From an uncultured Muribaculaceae bacterium (GTDB lineage Bacteria; Bacteroidota; Bacteroidia; Bacteroidales; Muribaculaceae): DNA of 50,199 nt. The notes under the pieces were generated by a model. The model was not told the origin of the DNA. It searched no databases and saw only the letters and a list, made by a program, of their open reading frames with translations. Below are positions 16,155-24,664 of the stretch, piece after piece. Both the position numbers and the translations under genes were made by a program. The first letter of the stretch is position 1; the number at the start of each line of letters is the position of its first letter. The stretch spans positions 1-50,199 of the forward strand of contig CAJTME010000014.1 of assembly GCA_910577315.1 (NCBI GenBank), given 5' to 3'.

Positions 16155-16162
16155 CAAAGATA
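16155..16162 (-). promoter_or_regulatory. -7 box of the DUF3127-LytS-LytTR-MBL operon
   Basis: The minus strand reads TATCTTTG, an exact consensus match, 72 bases upstream of the DUF3127 ATG. An ATTG on the minus strand (complement of 16179-16182) could serve as a weak -33 element at 16-base spacing. Confidence 0.55.
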
Positions 16163-16196
16163 ATTGTTTTTTGAATAACAATGAAATCAGCGCGCG

Positions 16197-16231
16197 AAAA
16201 AAAGTTATTAACACCCTGTTAATAACTTTTT
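16197..16231 (-). terminator. Strong AT-rich terminator hairpin
   Basis: A 15-bp perfect inverted repeat (16199-16213 with 16217-16231; arm AAAAAGTTATTAACA) with a 3-base loop. It lies 13 bases beyond the stop of the minus-strand gene at 16245, and a T-run follows the stem on the minus strand. It ends the 17088-16245 transcript and separates it from the promoter at 16155-16162. Confidence 0.85.
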
Positions 16232-16244
16232 CGGCCTCACGCGG

Positions 16245-16640
16245 TCATGCGCGGGCTATGGTGGCTGTCGACCACGACGGCAGGAAGGGTTCGTAGAGGC
16301 TTTGCGGAATGGACGGAAGCGGCTGTAAGCCAGCGGCCGAGGCGATGAGGGAGGCGGCTGTCGAGACCAGGGCGTGACGCAGGGTGGCGGTGGCCGTGGG
16401 CGCGTGGACCGAGTCGTGGATTTCGACGGTGAGGCTGTCGGCGGGGGTGTTGATAACTTTTATGCAGGCGCCCGGCGAGGCCGATGCGATGGCGGCAAGG
16501 GCGTCGCGCACGGTGTGGCGCAGGGCGTCGGCGTGGTCGGGGTGGAGCAGGGCCGACGGGCAGTCGCGGCTCATGGTCGCCAGGGCCGACGAGGCGTAGA
16601 TGCCCTGGAGGATGTCTTCGGTGGAAATGGTTATGGTCAT
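16245..16640 (-). CDS. Hypothetical protein
   Basis: A 131-residue, Ala/Ser-rich protein with no signal peptide or membrane segment. I do not recognise a family. The N-terminus (MTITISTEDILQGIYA) and the central strand pattern (ACIKVINTPADSLTVEIHD) suggest a small alpha/beta fold. It follows the 17088-16684 gene by 43 bases on the same strand and is closed by the strong hairpin at 16197-16231, so the two form a bicistronic unit behind the palindrome-flanked promoter at 17092-17165. Confidence 0.7.
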   Translation of the reverse strand: MTITISTEDILQGIYASSALATMSRDCPSALLHPDHADALRHTVRDALAAIASASPGACIKVINTPADSLTVEIHDSVHAPTATATLRHALVSTAASLIASAAGLQPLPSIPQSLYEPFLPSWSTATIARA

Positions 16641-16683
16641 GGTATGGATTTTCGGTATGTGATTGATTGCGGTTGGAGGGATT

Positions 16684-17088
16684 TCACGCCACGGGCATCA
16701 GGCGTATGTGGGGCTTGAGCAGCTCGAGGGCGCGGCGCCGCGAGATGTAGAAGCGGGGATTGCCCGACTCGCCCGAGCACAGGCGCAGCACCAGCTCGCC
16801 CACCGTCTCGCCGGGAAACCGGGCGGCAAGGGTGCGGAAGTCGGCGAACATGTCGCGCCACATCTGCGAGCAGGCATAGCGGCCGCCTGGCAGCGCGCCG
16901 TCGCGCATGGCGCGGCGCATTATGGCCGCAGCGCGGTAAAGGTCGGCATAGTAGCAGGGTGCCGGCGCCTCGAGGGCGCGGTCGATGACGTCGAGGGCGG
17001 TCACGTAGTGGGTCCCCGGCTTTTTGAGTTCGATCAGGCATTGCCTGATGAAGTCCGAATTTCGGTCGTGAGTTGAGTGGTATAACAT
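16684..17088 (-). CDS. Hypothetical protein
   Basis: A 134-residue, mostly helical soluble protein with many Arg residues (RAAAIMRRAMRDG, SRRRALELLKPH) and two Cys. No family is recognised and there is no clear helix-turn-helix. The ATG at 17088 lies about 34 bases downstream of a strong -7 box. A small basic helical protein expressed from a promoter inside a large palindrome could be autoregulatory, but that is inference only. Confidence 0.7.
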   Translation of the reverse strand: MLYHSTHDRNSDFIRQCLIELKKPGTHYVTALDVIDRALEAPAPCYYADLYRAAAIMRRAMRDGALPGGRYACSQMWRDMFADFRTLAARFPGETVGELVLRLCSGESGNPRFYISRRRALELLKPHIRLMPVA

Positions 17089-17091
17089 ATC

Positions 17092-17165
17092 ATTGAAATA
17101 TTTATTGAAGTTTTACAATTGCAAAGATACAACGCAAAATTGTAAAAGTCAAGAAATATTTCAAT
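17092..17165 (-). promoter_or_regulatory. Promoter within a long imperfect palindrome
   Basis: On the minus strand a CTTGAC element (complement of 17148-17153) is spaced 18 bases from TATCTTTG (complement of 17122-17129), a good Bacteroidetes promoter for the gene starting at 17088. The promoter is enclosed by an imperfect inverted repeat of about 28 bases per arm (17092-17120 with 17138-17165). The inner 10 bases are perfect (TTTTACAATT / AATTGTAAAA) and the outer part has a few mismatches. The symmetry around the -7 box is that of an operator for a dimeric repressor. Confidence 0.65.
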
Positions 17166-17200
17166 AAAATTCAATAAAAAATGAGGGGTCGCCCCACTTG

Positions 17201-20200
17201 TCAGCTTGCCGGGAGCGTCAGCACCTCCTCAAGGATTGCGACGGCGGTGGCGACGTCCTTGACGTTGGCGATTGAGAACGACTGGCGCGACGCGTTCTGG
17301 CGGATTTTGACGCGGCGGGGGTGCATGGTGAGGTAGGTGAGCAGGCGGCCGAACATTGGCGACATGTAATATGCCTTGTTGCTCTCACCCACGAAATAGA
17401 TATACATTATTCCGCCCTTGAGGTTGACCTTCTCGATGCCGAGGCGTCGGGCCAGGCGGCGCAGCTTGGGCACCATCAGCAGCTCGCGGGTTTCGGGCGG
17501 GATGGCTCCGAAGCGGTCGGCCAGGCGCGCGCTGAAAGCCTCCACCTGGTCGTCGCGGTCGATTGAGTCGAGTTCCTGGTAGAGGGCGATGCGCTCGGCG
17601 GCCTGGGGCACGTACTGGGCCGGCAGCAGCAGCTCAAGGTCCGATTCGATGACGCAGTCGGCGGCGAAGTCCTCGCTCTGCACCACATCGTTGTCGGCGG
17701 TGGCCAGGTCGGCGAATTCCTCGGTACGCAGCTCCGTGACGGCCTCCTTCAGAATCTTCTGGTAGGTCTCGTAGCCCAGGTCGGCGATGAATCCGCTCTG
17801 TTCGGCGCCAAGCAGGTTGCCGGCGCCGCGGATGTCGAGGTCCTGCATGGCGATGTGGATGCCCGAGCCCAGGTCGGAGAACGATTCGATGGCCTGCAGG
17901 CGGCGTCGGGCGACGGGCGAGAGGGGATTGCCCGGGGGCACCATCAGGTAGCAGAACGCCTTGCGCGACGAGCGGCCCACGCGCCCGCGCAGCTGGTGCA
18001 GCTCCGACAGGCCGAAGTTCTGGGCGTTGTTGACGATGATGGTGTTTACGCGCGGCATGTCCACGCCGCTCTCGATGATGGTGGTGGAGAGCAGCACGTC
18101 GTAGTCGTGGGCGGCGAAATCGACGATGGCCTGTTCGAGTTTCTCGGGCGGCATCTGGCCGTGGGCCACGATGGTGCGGGCGTCGGGGACGAGGCGCCTG
18201 ACCATGTTCTCGAGTTCGTAAAGGCCCTCGATGCGGTTGTTGACCAGGAACACCTGGCCCCCGCGTGCCATCTCGAAGTTTATGGCCTCGGCCACGAGCT
18301 CGTCGTCCATCGAGGTGACGGAGGTGACGATGGGATAGCGGTTGGCCGGCGGGGTGGTGATGGCGCTGAGGTCGCGCGCGCCCATCAGCGAGAACTGCAG
18401 CGTGCGCGGTATGGGCGTGGCGCTCATCGTCAGGGTGTCGATGTTCACCTTCAGCTGCTTGAGCTTTTCCTTGACGGCGACGCCGAATTTCTGTTCTTCG
18501 TCCACCACGAGCAGTCCCAGATCCTTGAACTTCACGGTCTTGCCTATGAGCTTGTGGGTGCCGATTATGATGTCGATTTTGCCGGCGGCCAGGTCGGCCA
18601 GGATTTCCTTGACCTGTTTGGCGGTGCGGGCGCGCGAGAGGTACTCGACCCTGACGGGGAAATCCTTCAGGCGCTCTGAAAAGGTGGTGAAATGCTGGTA
18701 GGCCAGCACGGTGGTTGGGACGAGTACGGCCACCTGCTTGCCGTCGGTGGCGGCCTTGAAGGCGGCGCGGATGGCGATTTCGGTCTTGCCGAAGCCCACG
18801 TCGCCGCAGATGAGGCGGTCCATGGGCTTGTCCGACTCCATGTCGGCCTTGACGGCCTTGGTGGCGGTCAGCTGGTCGGGGGTATCCTCATAGATGAACG
18901 AGGCCTCCAGCTCCTCCTGCATGTACGAGTCGGGCGAGAACGCGAAACCTTTCTCGTCCTTGCGCTTGGCATAGAGGCGGATGAGGTCGCGGGCGATGTC
19001 CTTGAGCTTCGACTTGGTGCGCTCCTTCACCTTGTTCCACTGGCCCGAGCCGATGCGGTTGAGTTTGGGCGGAACGCCCTCCTTGCCGCGGTATTTGGCG
19101 AGCTTGTGGAGGGCGTGGATTGACACGAAGATGATGTCGTTGTTCTGGTAGACGAGCTTTATCATCTCCTGGGTGCGGCCGCCCACGTCGGTGCGCAGAA
19201 GTCCGGCGAACTTGCCGATGCCGTGGTCGACGTGCACCACATAGTCGCCCACCTCCAGGGCGTTGAGCTCCTTGAGCGACAGGGCCAGCTTGCCCGAGCG
19301 GGCGCGCTCGCTCTTGAGGGTGTATTTGTGGAAGCGGTCGAAAATCTGGTGATCGGTGAAGACGCAGGTGTGCGTGGCGTGGTCGACGAAGCCCTCGTGG
19401 AGTGTCGACTCGACGGGGGTGAAGTCGATTTTGTCGCCGCGGTCCTCGAAAATCACTTTCAGGCGGGCGAACTGCTTGGGGTTGTCGCTGAGGATGTAGA
19501 GGCGGTAGCCCTCGGCCAAAAGGCGCGAGAAGGCCTCGGATATGAGGTCGAAGTTCTTGTGGTAGAGCCCCTGGGGGGTGCAGTTGAAGTCGAGTGTGGC
19601 GCCGCTGTCGCGTGCCTCGGCGGGGGCGGCGGTGAAGGTGATGCGGCGGAATCCGGCGTATTGCCGCGCGAAGGCCTCGGCGTCCACCACCCGGCTCATC
19701 GCCGAGGTGTCGACGTCGGAAGTGTCGGCGGCGTGGAGGGCGCTGGCCGACATGGTCTCGGAAGCTATGGCGCGGACGCGGTCGACGGTGCGGTCGGGGC
19801 CGCGCGAGATGAACAGCGTGTCGGGGCCGATGAATTCCAGGAACGACTGGCCCGCCGCGTGGCTTTCGACGTCGGCGGTGATGGCCACGCTGTCGACCTT
19901 GGTCTCGGACAGCTGGGTCTCGATGTTGAAGGCGCGTATCGAGTCGATTTCGTCACCGAAAAAGTCGATGCGGAAGGGCAGCTCGCAGGAATAGCCGAAT
20001 ATGTCGAGAATCGAGCCGCGCACGGCGAAGTGGCCTGGCTCGTAGACGTAGTCGACCTCGCGGAAGCCGCTGTCGCGCAGGCGGCATTGCAGCTCGGTGA
20101 GGTCGACGGTCTGCCCCACGGCCAGGGATATGGTGCCGCGGTCGAGCTCGTCGCGCGAGGCGACCTGCTCGGCGAGCGCCTCGGGATAGGTGATGATGAA

Positions 20201-20548
20201 GCGCAGCGAGGGGTCGGAGCCGGTGCGGCCCAGGGCCTCGGTGCGCAGGATTACGGCGGGCGGGTCGACCTGGCCGTACTTTATGTCGCGCTTGTATCCC
20301 GACGGCAGTATCGCCAGGGCGTCCTCGCCGACGATGCGGGCAAGGTCATGGTAAAGGTAGCCGGCGTCGTCGGCGTCGGCCCCGACCACGACGGCGGGTG
20401 ACGTCCCGGCGGGCAGTCCAGCGATGGCAAGGGCGGCCGACGAGCCGGCCAGGCCGCACATCACGGGCGATTCACCGGCGCGGGCCACCAGTGCCGCCAG
20501 CGCCTTGCGCCGGACGGGTGTGAGGAAGATTTCGGCGGGCAGCTTCAT
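17201..20548 (-). CDS. mfd: Transcription-repair coupling factor
   Basis: A 1115-residue Mfd translocase that displaces stalled RNA polymerase and recruits UvrA. Domains in order are: the UvrB-like N-terminal module (SVVV-type ADADDAGYL, GSILDIFGY, PFRIDFFGDEIDSIR); the RNAP-interacting CarD-like domain (LEVGDYVVHVDHGIGKFAGL) near residue 440; the RecG-like helicase with Walker A GDVGFGKTEIA near 584 and Walker B VVDEEQKFGV; the TRG-type segment; and the C-terminal TRCF domain. Length is normal. The ATG overlaps the stop of the upstream protease gene by 4 bp, indicating translational coupling. Confidence 0.97.
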   Translation of the reverse strand: MKLPAEIFLTPVRRKALAALVARAGESPVMCGLAGSSAALAIAGLPAGTSPAVVVGADADDAGYLYHDLARIVGEDALAILPSGYKRDIKYGQVDPPAVILRTEALGRTGSDPSLRFIITYPEALAEQVASRDELDRGTISLAVGQTVDLTELQCRLRDSGFREVDYVYEPGHFAVRGSILDIFGYSCELPFRIDFFGDEIDSIRAFNIETQLSETKVDSVAITADVESHAAGQSFLEFIGPDTLFISRGPDRTVDRVRAIASETMSASALHAADTSDVDTSAMSRVVDAEAFARQYAGFRRITFTAAPAEARDSGATLDFNCTPQGLYHKNFDLISEAFSRLLAEGYRLYILSDNPKQFARLKVIFEDRGDKIDFTPVESTLHEGFVDHATHTCVFTDHQIFDRFHKYTLKSERARSGKLALSLKELNALEVGDYVVHVDHGIGKFAGLLRTDVGGRTQEMIKLVYQNNDIIFVSIHALHKLAKYRGKEGVPPKLNRIGSGQWNKVKERTKSKLKDIARDLIRLYAKRKDEKGFAFSPDSYMQEELEASFIYEDTPDQLTATKAVKADMESDKPMDRLICGDVGFGKTEIAIRAAFKAATDGKQVAVLVPTTVLAYQHFTTFSERLKDFPVRVEYLSRARTAKQVKEILADLAAGKIDIIIGTHKLIGKTVKFKDLGLLVVDEEQKFGVAVKEKLKQLKVNIDTLTMSATPIPRTLQFSLMGARDLSAITTPPANRYPIVTSVTSMDDELVAEAINFEMARGGQVFLVNNRIEGLYELENMVRRLVPDARTIVAHGQMPPEKLEQAIVDFAAHDYDVLLSTTIIESGVDMPRVNTIIVNNAQNFGLSELHQLRGRVGRSSRKAFCYLMVPPGNPLSPVARRRLQAIESFSDLGSGIHIAMQDLDIRGAGNLLGAEQSGFIADLGYETYQKILKEAVTELRTEEFADLATADNDVVQSEDFAADCVIESDLELLLPAQYVPQAAERIALYQELDSIDRDDQVEAFSARLADRFGAIPPETRELLMVPKLRRLARRLGIEKVNLKGGIMYIYFVGESNKAYYMSPMFGRLLTYLTMHPRRVKIRQNASRQSFSIANVKDVATAVAILEEVLTLPAS

Positions 20549-22206
20549 TTGCGGGGTTTGAGCAGTTCCTTGTAGCGGGCCTGGTCGAGGATGACGGCGC
20601 GGGCGGTGTCGGCCTCCATGTCATAGCGGAGGGCGCGTTTGACCCGCTCGCCGTCGGTATAGTACCGCTGGCTGATTTCCTCGTCCAGGATGGGGATGAG
20701 CTGCTTGCGGTTGAAGTCGAGGTCATGGCCGAGGTCGTGGTGGAGGAGTCCGGCCAGGATGTCGAGCTGGGCGGCTACCGAGTCGTTCATGTAGCCCTCG
20801 CTGATGGCGGCCTTGCGCAGGTAGTCGATGCCGCTTTCGCTCACGCGGTCATACTTGAACCTGTCGGGGTCGATGAATGCCTTGAAGTCCTCGAACACCG
20901 AGTCGTCGACCACCCATGTGTCAGCGTCGGCAATCTCGGGATTGCGGGCGCGGAAGCGGTTGGCGAAGTCGAATGCCCAGTTGTCGGCCAGCACATTATA
21001 TATAAGGCGGTTCATCGACGTGTCGCTCACGGCCACGTCGGGGGTGATGCCGCCGCCGTCGCGCACCTCGCGTCCGTGGACGGTCTTCCACACCTTCGTG
21101 AGGCTGTCGGGAATACGCGCCGGGGTGCCGTCGGGGTTGCGGTGGCTGTAGTCAATGGCCTGGATGAGGCGCCCCGAGGGGATGTAGTAGCGGGCCACGG
21201 TGACCTTGAGCAGGCCGTCGTAGGGCAGGGGACGGGCCACCTGCACCAGGCCCTTGCCGTAGGAGCGCGAACCCACCACGACGGCTCGGTCGAGATCCTG
21301 GAGGGCGCCGGCCACGATTTCCGACGCCGAAGCCGTGTTACCGTCGGTCATGACGGCCAGGGGGATGTTCAGGTCGAGGGGCTGTTTTGTGGTCTTGTAT
21401 ATTTTAAGGTGTTTGTCCTCGAAGCCGCGGGTGCGCACCACCTCGGTTCCTTTCGGAACGAACAGACCGACAATCTGCACGGCGCTCTCGAGCAGTCCGC
21501 CGCCGTTGCCGCGCAAATCGAGCACGATGCCCTTCAGGGCCGGGTCGCGCTTCATCTCGGCCACGGCGTCGCGCACCTCGCCGGCACTCTTCTCGTTGAA
21601 GGTGGTCAGGCGGATGTAGCCCACGCCGGTCGAGTCGATGCCGTAGTAGGGGAGGGGGTTGACCGATATGGTCTTGCGCATGATGTCGAACCGGAGGATG
21701 GAGTCCTCCACATAGGGGCGGCGCACCTTGACGTTTACCGTGGTGCCGGGCTGGCCGCGCAGGCGCTTGCTCACCATGTCGGGCTCCTTGAACGAGGTTA
21801 CGTCCTCGCCGTCGACCTCGAGAATCACATCGCCGTGGCGCACGCCGGCCAGTGCGGCGGGAGCGCCGTAGACGGGCTCCGACACGATGGTCGTGCCGTT
21901 GCGGTGCTGGATGTATGCTCCTATGCCGCCATACTGGCCCGATGAAATCGAGGTGAGCTCCTCGCGGTCCTCGACGGGAAAGTATTCCGTGTAGGGGTCG
22001 ATCTGATAAAGCATGGCGTCGATGGCCGTGCGCATCAGCTTCTCGGAATTAATCGTGTCGACATAGTTGAGCTGGAGCTCCTTGACCAGGGCGTTGAACA
22101 CCGACAGGTCGCGGGCCACCCTGGTTTTGTTCGAGCGGTCAGCGGCGCCGACGGCCATCGAGGCGCCGGCTGCGATAACTATAATGGCTAAGAGAAGTTT
22201 TTTCAT
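20545..22206 (-). CDS. C-terminal processing protease (S41 family)
   Basis: A 553-residue periplasmic CtpA/Prc-type serine protease. It has a signal peptide (KKLLLAIIVIAAGASMAVG, cleavage near residue 21), an N-terminal helical dimerisation region, and a PDZ domain (about residues 85-165, GGIGAYIQHRNG). The S41 core follows, with the Ser/Lys dyad at S293 (TASASE) and K318 (SYGKG). The ~190-residue C-terminal extension is typical of Bacteroidetes members. It is the first gene of the ctp-mfd pair. A TAACTTCG near 22242-22249 on the minus strand is one mismatch from a -7 box. Confidence 0.93.
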   Translation of the reverse strand: MKKLLLAIIVIAAGASMAVGAADRSNKTRVARDLSVFNALVKELQLNYVDTINSEKLMRTAIDAMLYQIDPYTEYFPVEDREELTSISSGQYGGIGAYIQHRNGTTIVSEPVYGAPAALAGVRHGDVILEVDGEDVTSFKEPDMVSKRLRGQPGTTVNVKVRRPYVEDSILRFDIMRKTISVNPLPYYGIDSTGVGYIRLTTFNEKSAGEVRDAVAEMKRDPALKGIVLDLRGNGGGLLESAVQIVGLFVPKGTEVVRTRGFEDKHLKIYKTTKQPLDLNIPLAVMTDGNTASASEIVAGALQDLDRAVVVGSRSYGKGLVQVARPLPYDGLLKVTVARYYIPSGRLIQAIDYSHRNPDGTPARIPDSLTKVWKTVHGREVRDGGGITPDVAVSDTSMNRLIYNVLADNWAFDFANRFRARNPEIADADTWVVDDSVFEDFKAFIDPDRFKYDRVSESGIDYLRKAAISEGYMNDSVAAQLDILAGLLHHDLGHDLDFNRKQLIPILDEEISQRYYTDGERVKRALRYDMEADTARAVILDQARYKELLKPRK

Positions 22207-22321
22207 AAATATTATAACGCGCTAATGGGGCGTTTAGGTAGCGAAGTTAATCATTTTTGGGCGAAAAACATGGGTTGGGGAAGAAAAAGACGAAAAAAAT
22301 CGAGAAAAAACGCGTCAACTA

Positions 22322-22352
22322 TTGCACGGATGAAAAATTAAGCGTAAATTTG
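22322..22352 (+). promoter_or_regulatory. Promoter of the tRNA-Asn pair
   Basis: TTG at 22322-22324 and TAAATTTG at 22345-22352 are separated by 20 bases, which matches the Bacteroidetes promoter layout. The first tRNA-Asn starts 35 bases after the -7 box. The 22207-22321 stretch before it is AT-rich with no gene. Confidence 0.75.
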
Positions 22353-22386
22353 CACCGCAAAACCCCAAAGGGGGGCATGCTAACAC

Positions 22387-22460
22387 GCTTCAATAGCTCA
22401 GTCGGTTAGAGCATCTGACTGTTAATCAGAGGGTCGTTGGTTCGAGTCCATCTTGAAGCG
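22387..22460 (+). tRNA. tRNA-Asn, anticodon GTT (copy 1)
   Basis: The acceptor stem GCTTCAA/TTGAAGC, D-arm GCTCAGTCGGTTAGAGC, anticodon stem TCTGA/TCAGA around the loop CTGTTAA (anticodon GTT) and T-arm with GGTTCGAGTCC form a complete cloverleaf of 74 nt with discriminator G. CCA is not encoded. Confidence 0.95.
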
Positions 22461-22479
22461 CAAATTATGAACAAACCTT

Positions 22480-22553
22480 GCTTCAATAGCTCAGTCGGTT
22501 AGAGCATCTGACTGTTAATCAGAGGGTCGTTGGTTCGAGTCCATCTTGAAGCG
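22480..22553 (+). tRNA. tRNA-Asn, anticodon GTT (copy 2)
   Basis: Identical over its 74 nt to the copy at 22387-22460, from which it is separated by 19 bases. Both are read from the promoter at 22322-22352 and end at the terminator at 22555-22590. Confidence 0.95.
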
Positions 22554-22554
22554 C

Positions 22555-22590
22555 AAGCGGTCATCCGTCAGGGTGGCCGCTTTTGTTTTT
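22555..22590 (+). terminator. Terminator of the tRNA-Asn operon
   Basis: A 12-bp stem (AAGCGGTCATCC with GGGTGGCCGCTT, allowing G-U pairs) with a 4-base loop starts immediately after the second tRNA-Asn and is followed by TTGTTTTT. Confidence 0.85.
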
Positions 22591-22599
22591 ATGTATGAC

Positions 22600-23250
22600 G
22601 GACGTAACGGGTCTCGCCGAGCAGCCGTCGCAGACGACGTGATGCCTTGTCGCCTCCATCCCAGATGCGGTCGTCGGAGACGACAAGGCGTGTCATAGTC
22701 GCCTCAATCCCAGATGCAGTCGTCGCAGGTGACAAGGCGTGGCATAATCGCCTCAATCCCAGATGCAGTCGTCGGAGACGACGATGTTGTCGTTAACCCC
22801 ACCAAGAGCCCTAAGGCGATTGGTGGGGATGAGCGAATGACGGCATGATGTGGAGTCCTCGGAGAGGACGTTATCGTGGCCAATCACGACATCGTCCTCT
22901 CCGAGGACTTTTATGAGGAGGATGCTACCGAGTCCTCCACCAATCGCCTCAGGGCTCTTGGTGGGGCTAACGACAATATCGTCGTCTGCGACGACTGCAT
23001 CTGAGATTGAGGCGGCAGGGCATCACATCGTCCTCTCCGAGGACTTTTATGAGGATGATGCTCCCGAGTCCCCCACCAATCGCCTCAGGGCTCTTGGTGG
23101 GGTTAACGACAACATCGTCGTCTGCGACGACTGCATCTGAGATTGAGGCGGCAAGGCATTACATCGTCGTCTGCGACGACTGTTGGCGCGGGGGGCGTCA
23201 TGTTTATGTGGGCGGCAATATCGTCGTCTGCGACGGTTGGTATGCCAGGC
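22600..23250. repeat. Dispersed hairpin repeat cluster A
   Basis: About 11 copies of a short hairpin (GTCSTC-NNN-GASGAC and relatives, some degenerate) alternate with the longer hairpin CCCACCAA...TTGGTGGG and the linkers ATGCAGTCGTC, GTTAACGACA and GAGATTGAGGCGGCA. The segment 22762-23001 is a composite inverted repeat of about 240 bp: each end reads GATGCAGTCGTC inward, and the centre is GTGGCCAATCAC. A second partial unit follows at 23015-23140. Frames through it give repetitive Asp/Val-rich peptides that I do not consider genes. The cluster lies between the tRNA-Asn terminator and the lipoprotein promoter. Confidence 0.85.
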
Positions 23251-23310
23251 GGGTCTGCCGCCATGAAATTTTTTTTCTGTTGAAAATGGGGGCGGTTGTC
23301 TATTTTTTTG

Positions 23311-23318
23311 TAAATTTG
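23311..23318 (+). promoter_or_regulatory. -7 box of the poly-G lipoprotein gene
   Basis: TAAATTTG matches TAnnTTTG and lies 22 bases before the ATG at 23341. The leader would be short, which supports 23341 rather than 23408 as the real start. A correctly spaced -33 element is not obvious. Confidence 0.6.
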
Positions 23319-23340
23319 CGTATTAATCAATATCAATTTT

Positions 23341-24661
23341 ATGATCAACTTAAAATCATCCATCAACATGATGGCGGCAGTGCTGTTTACGACCTGCCTA
23401 ACATCCTGTGAATCAGACGAATTCGGGGGGGGGTAAGACAATAGCCCGTTTTGACCTCGCCAACGGCCAGGCCCTCGCTACGCTCGGCTCGGCGCAATCA
23501 CGAGCCACCGACGGCGACTTCAGCGGGACCGAGATGTTCAAACTCGGCGATGACGGACAGCTCACGGCGATAGGAGTATTTGTCAATGAAGACGGCGAAG
23601 AATCGCGGTCGAACCTGACGGTATCGCCGAATGCTGTGTACAACCTGACAGACAACTATATGGCCTTTGAACTGTGCGCTTACTACGACGCCGACGGCGA
23701 CCGGGTGACTGTAAGCGACGAGTATCATGATCTTATAGTGCGCCGCAGCGACGGCCTTATATTCAGCACCATAGGCATCGGTGGTTCCCATTATATATCT
23801 TTCAAACCGGACTTCTCCTCATTTGTTGAAGACGGGGCGGGACGTCTGCTTGCATGTTTCTGGGGTGAACCCGGTTGCATAGGGCGTATCACCCTCTCGA
23901 ACGGCAAAGGCACATGGGAGCAACTGAGTACCGATAGCTCTCCCATAATGTATTCGGAATATCCAAGAGTATTTGCAATGGCGAGAGGTCTTGTCGGCGC
24001 TACTGCTTATCGTGGTTTTGGTACTTACGCATCCGTAATCTACCCTAATGGTGGCTACGACGTGTTTAATGATCACACGGGCACAAGTATGGTTCTGGAC
24101 GAAGGCATCCTCGAGCTGTCGAACAACCCTAAATACATACATCTGGGCACCGCTTACGGCGAAAGCACCGTAGAAGACTTGCCTTGGAATGAATACTTGG
24201 ATAGCCATGCGCAATCATGGTATGAGACCTCCGACAAAGTGATATTCAAAGGTAGTAGTAATTATAATGACAGGTCTTTATTTTATGCATCTTTTGACAA
24301 GCGGACAAAGGCTACCACTGCAATCAAACCCGAATACGAAGACAACCTCGAATTGTGGAAAGAAAACCTCTGCAGCGACGGTCGTTTCTACGGCGTTGCC
24401 TCGGAGAACGGAAAGATACTCAAGGCGGTGTCGTTCGACCCCGTGACTCTCGACTACACCACGAAGGACCTCAATATCGCTAACGAAATCGACATCACTT
24501 ACATAGCCAATGACTCACGCAATGCCAAGGCGCAGATGACCGGCACGCGCCGCTCCGACGGCTACAAGGTGGCAGTGTCGGTAAACCTCAAGACTGCCGA
24601 GACTGACATAATCTTCAGCGACCCCAACCGCGCGATTATATCGCTCATACCACTGAACTGA
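23341..24661 (+). CDS. Probable phase-variable surface lipoprotein, out of frame in this sequence
   Basis: The ATG at 23341 opens a lipoprotein signal peptide (hydrophobic core MMAAVLFTTC, lipobox LTSC, Cys23). After ESDEF it enters a run of nine G and stops at TAA 23434, giving a 31-residue peptide. The long body (frame open from 23408 to 24661) is in another frame. Removing one G, or adding two, would join them into one 439-residue lipoprotein. The body alone has no export signal. It is beta-rich with repeated short motifs (YASVIYPNGGYDVF, FYGVASENGKILKAVSFDP), perhaps propeller-like, and no family is recognised. Parts (24230-24330) are clearly more AT-rich than neighbouring genes. It lies between two hairpin-repeat clusters. 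A homopolymer sequencing error is the main alternative. Confidence 0.75.
23425..23433 (+). repeat. Poly-G tract (G)9 inside a lipoprotein gene
   Basis: Nine consecutive G lie right after the codons for the mature lipoprotein N-terminus (ESDEF). Tract lengths of 8 or 11 would put signal peptide and body in frame; 9 leads to a stop immediately after the tract. This is the classic layout of slipped-strand phase variation. Confidence 0.8.
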
Positions 24662-24664
24662 CGC

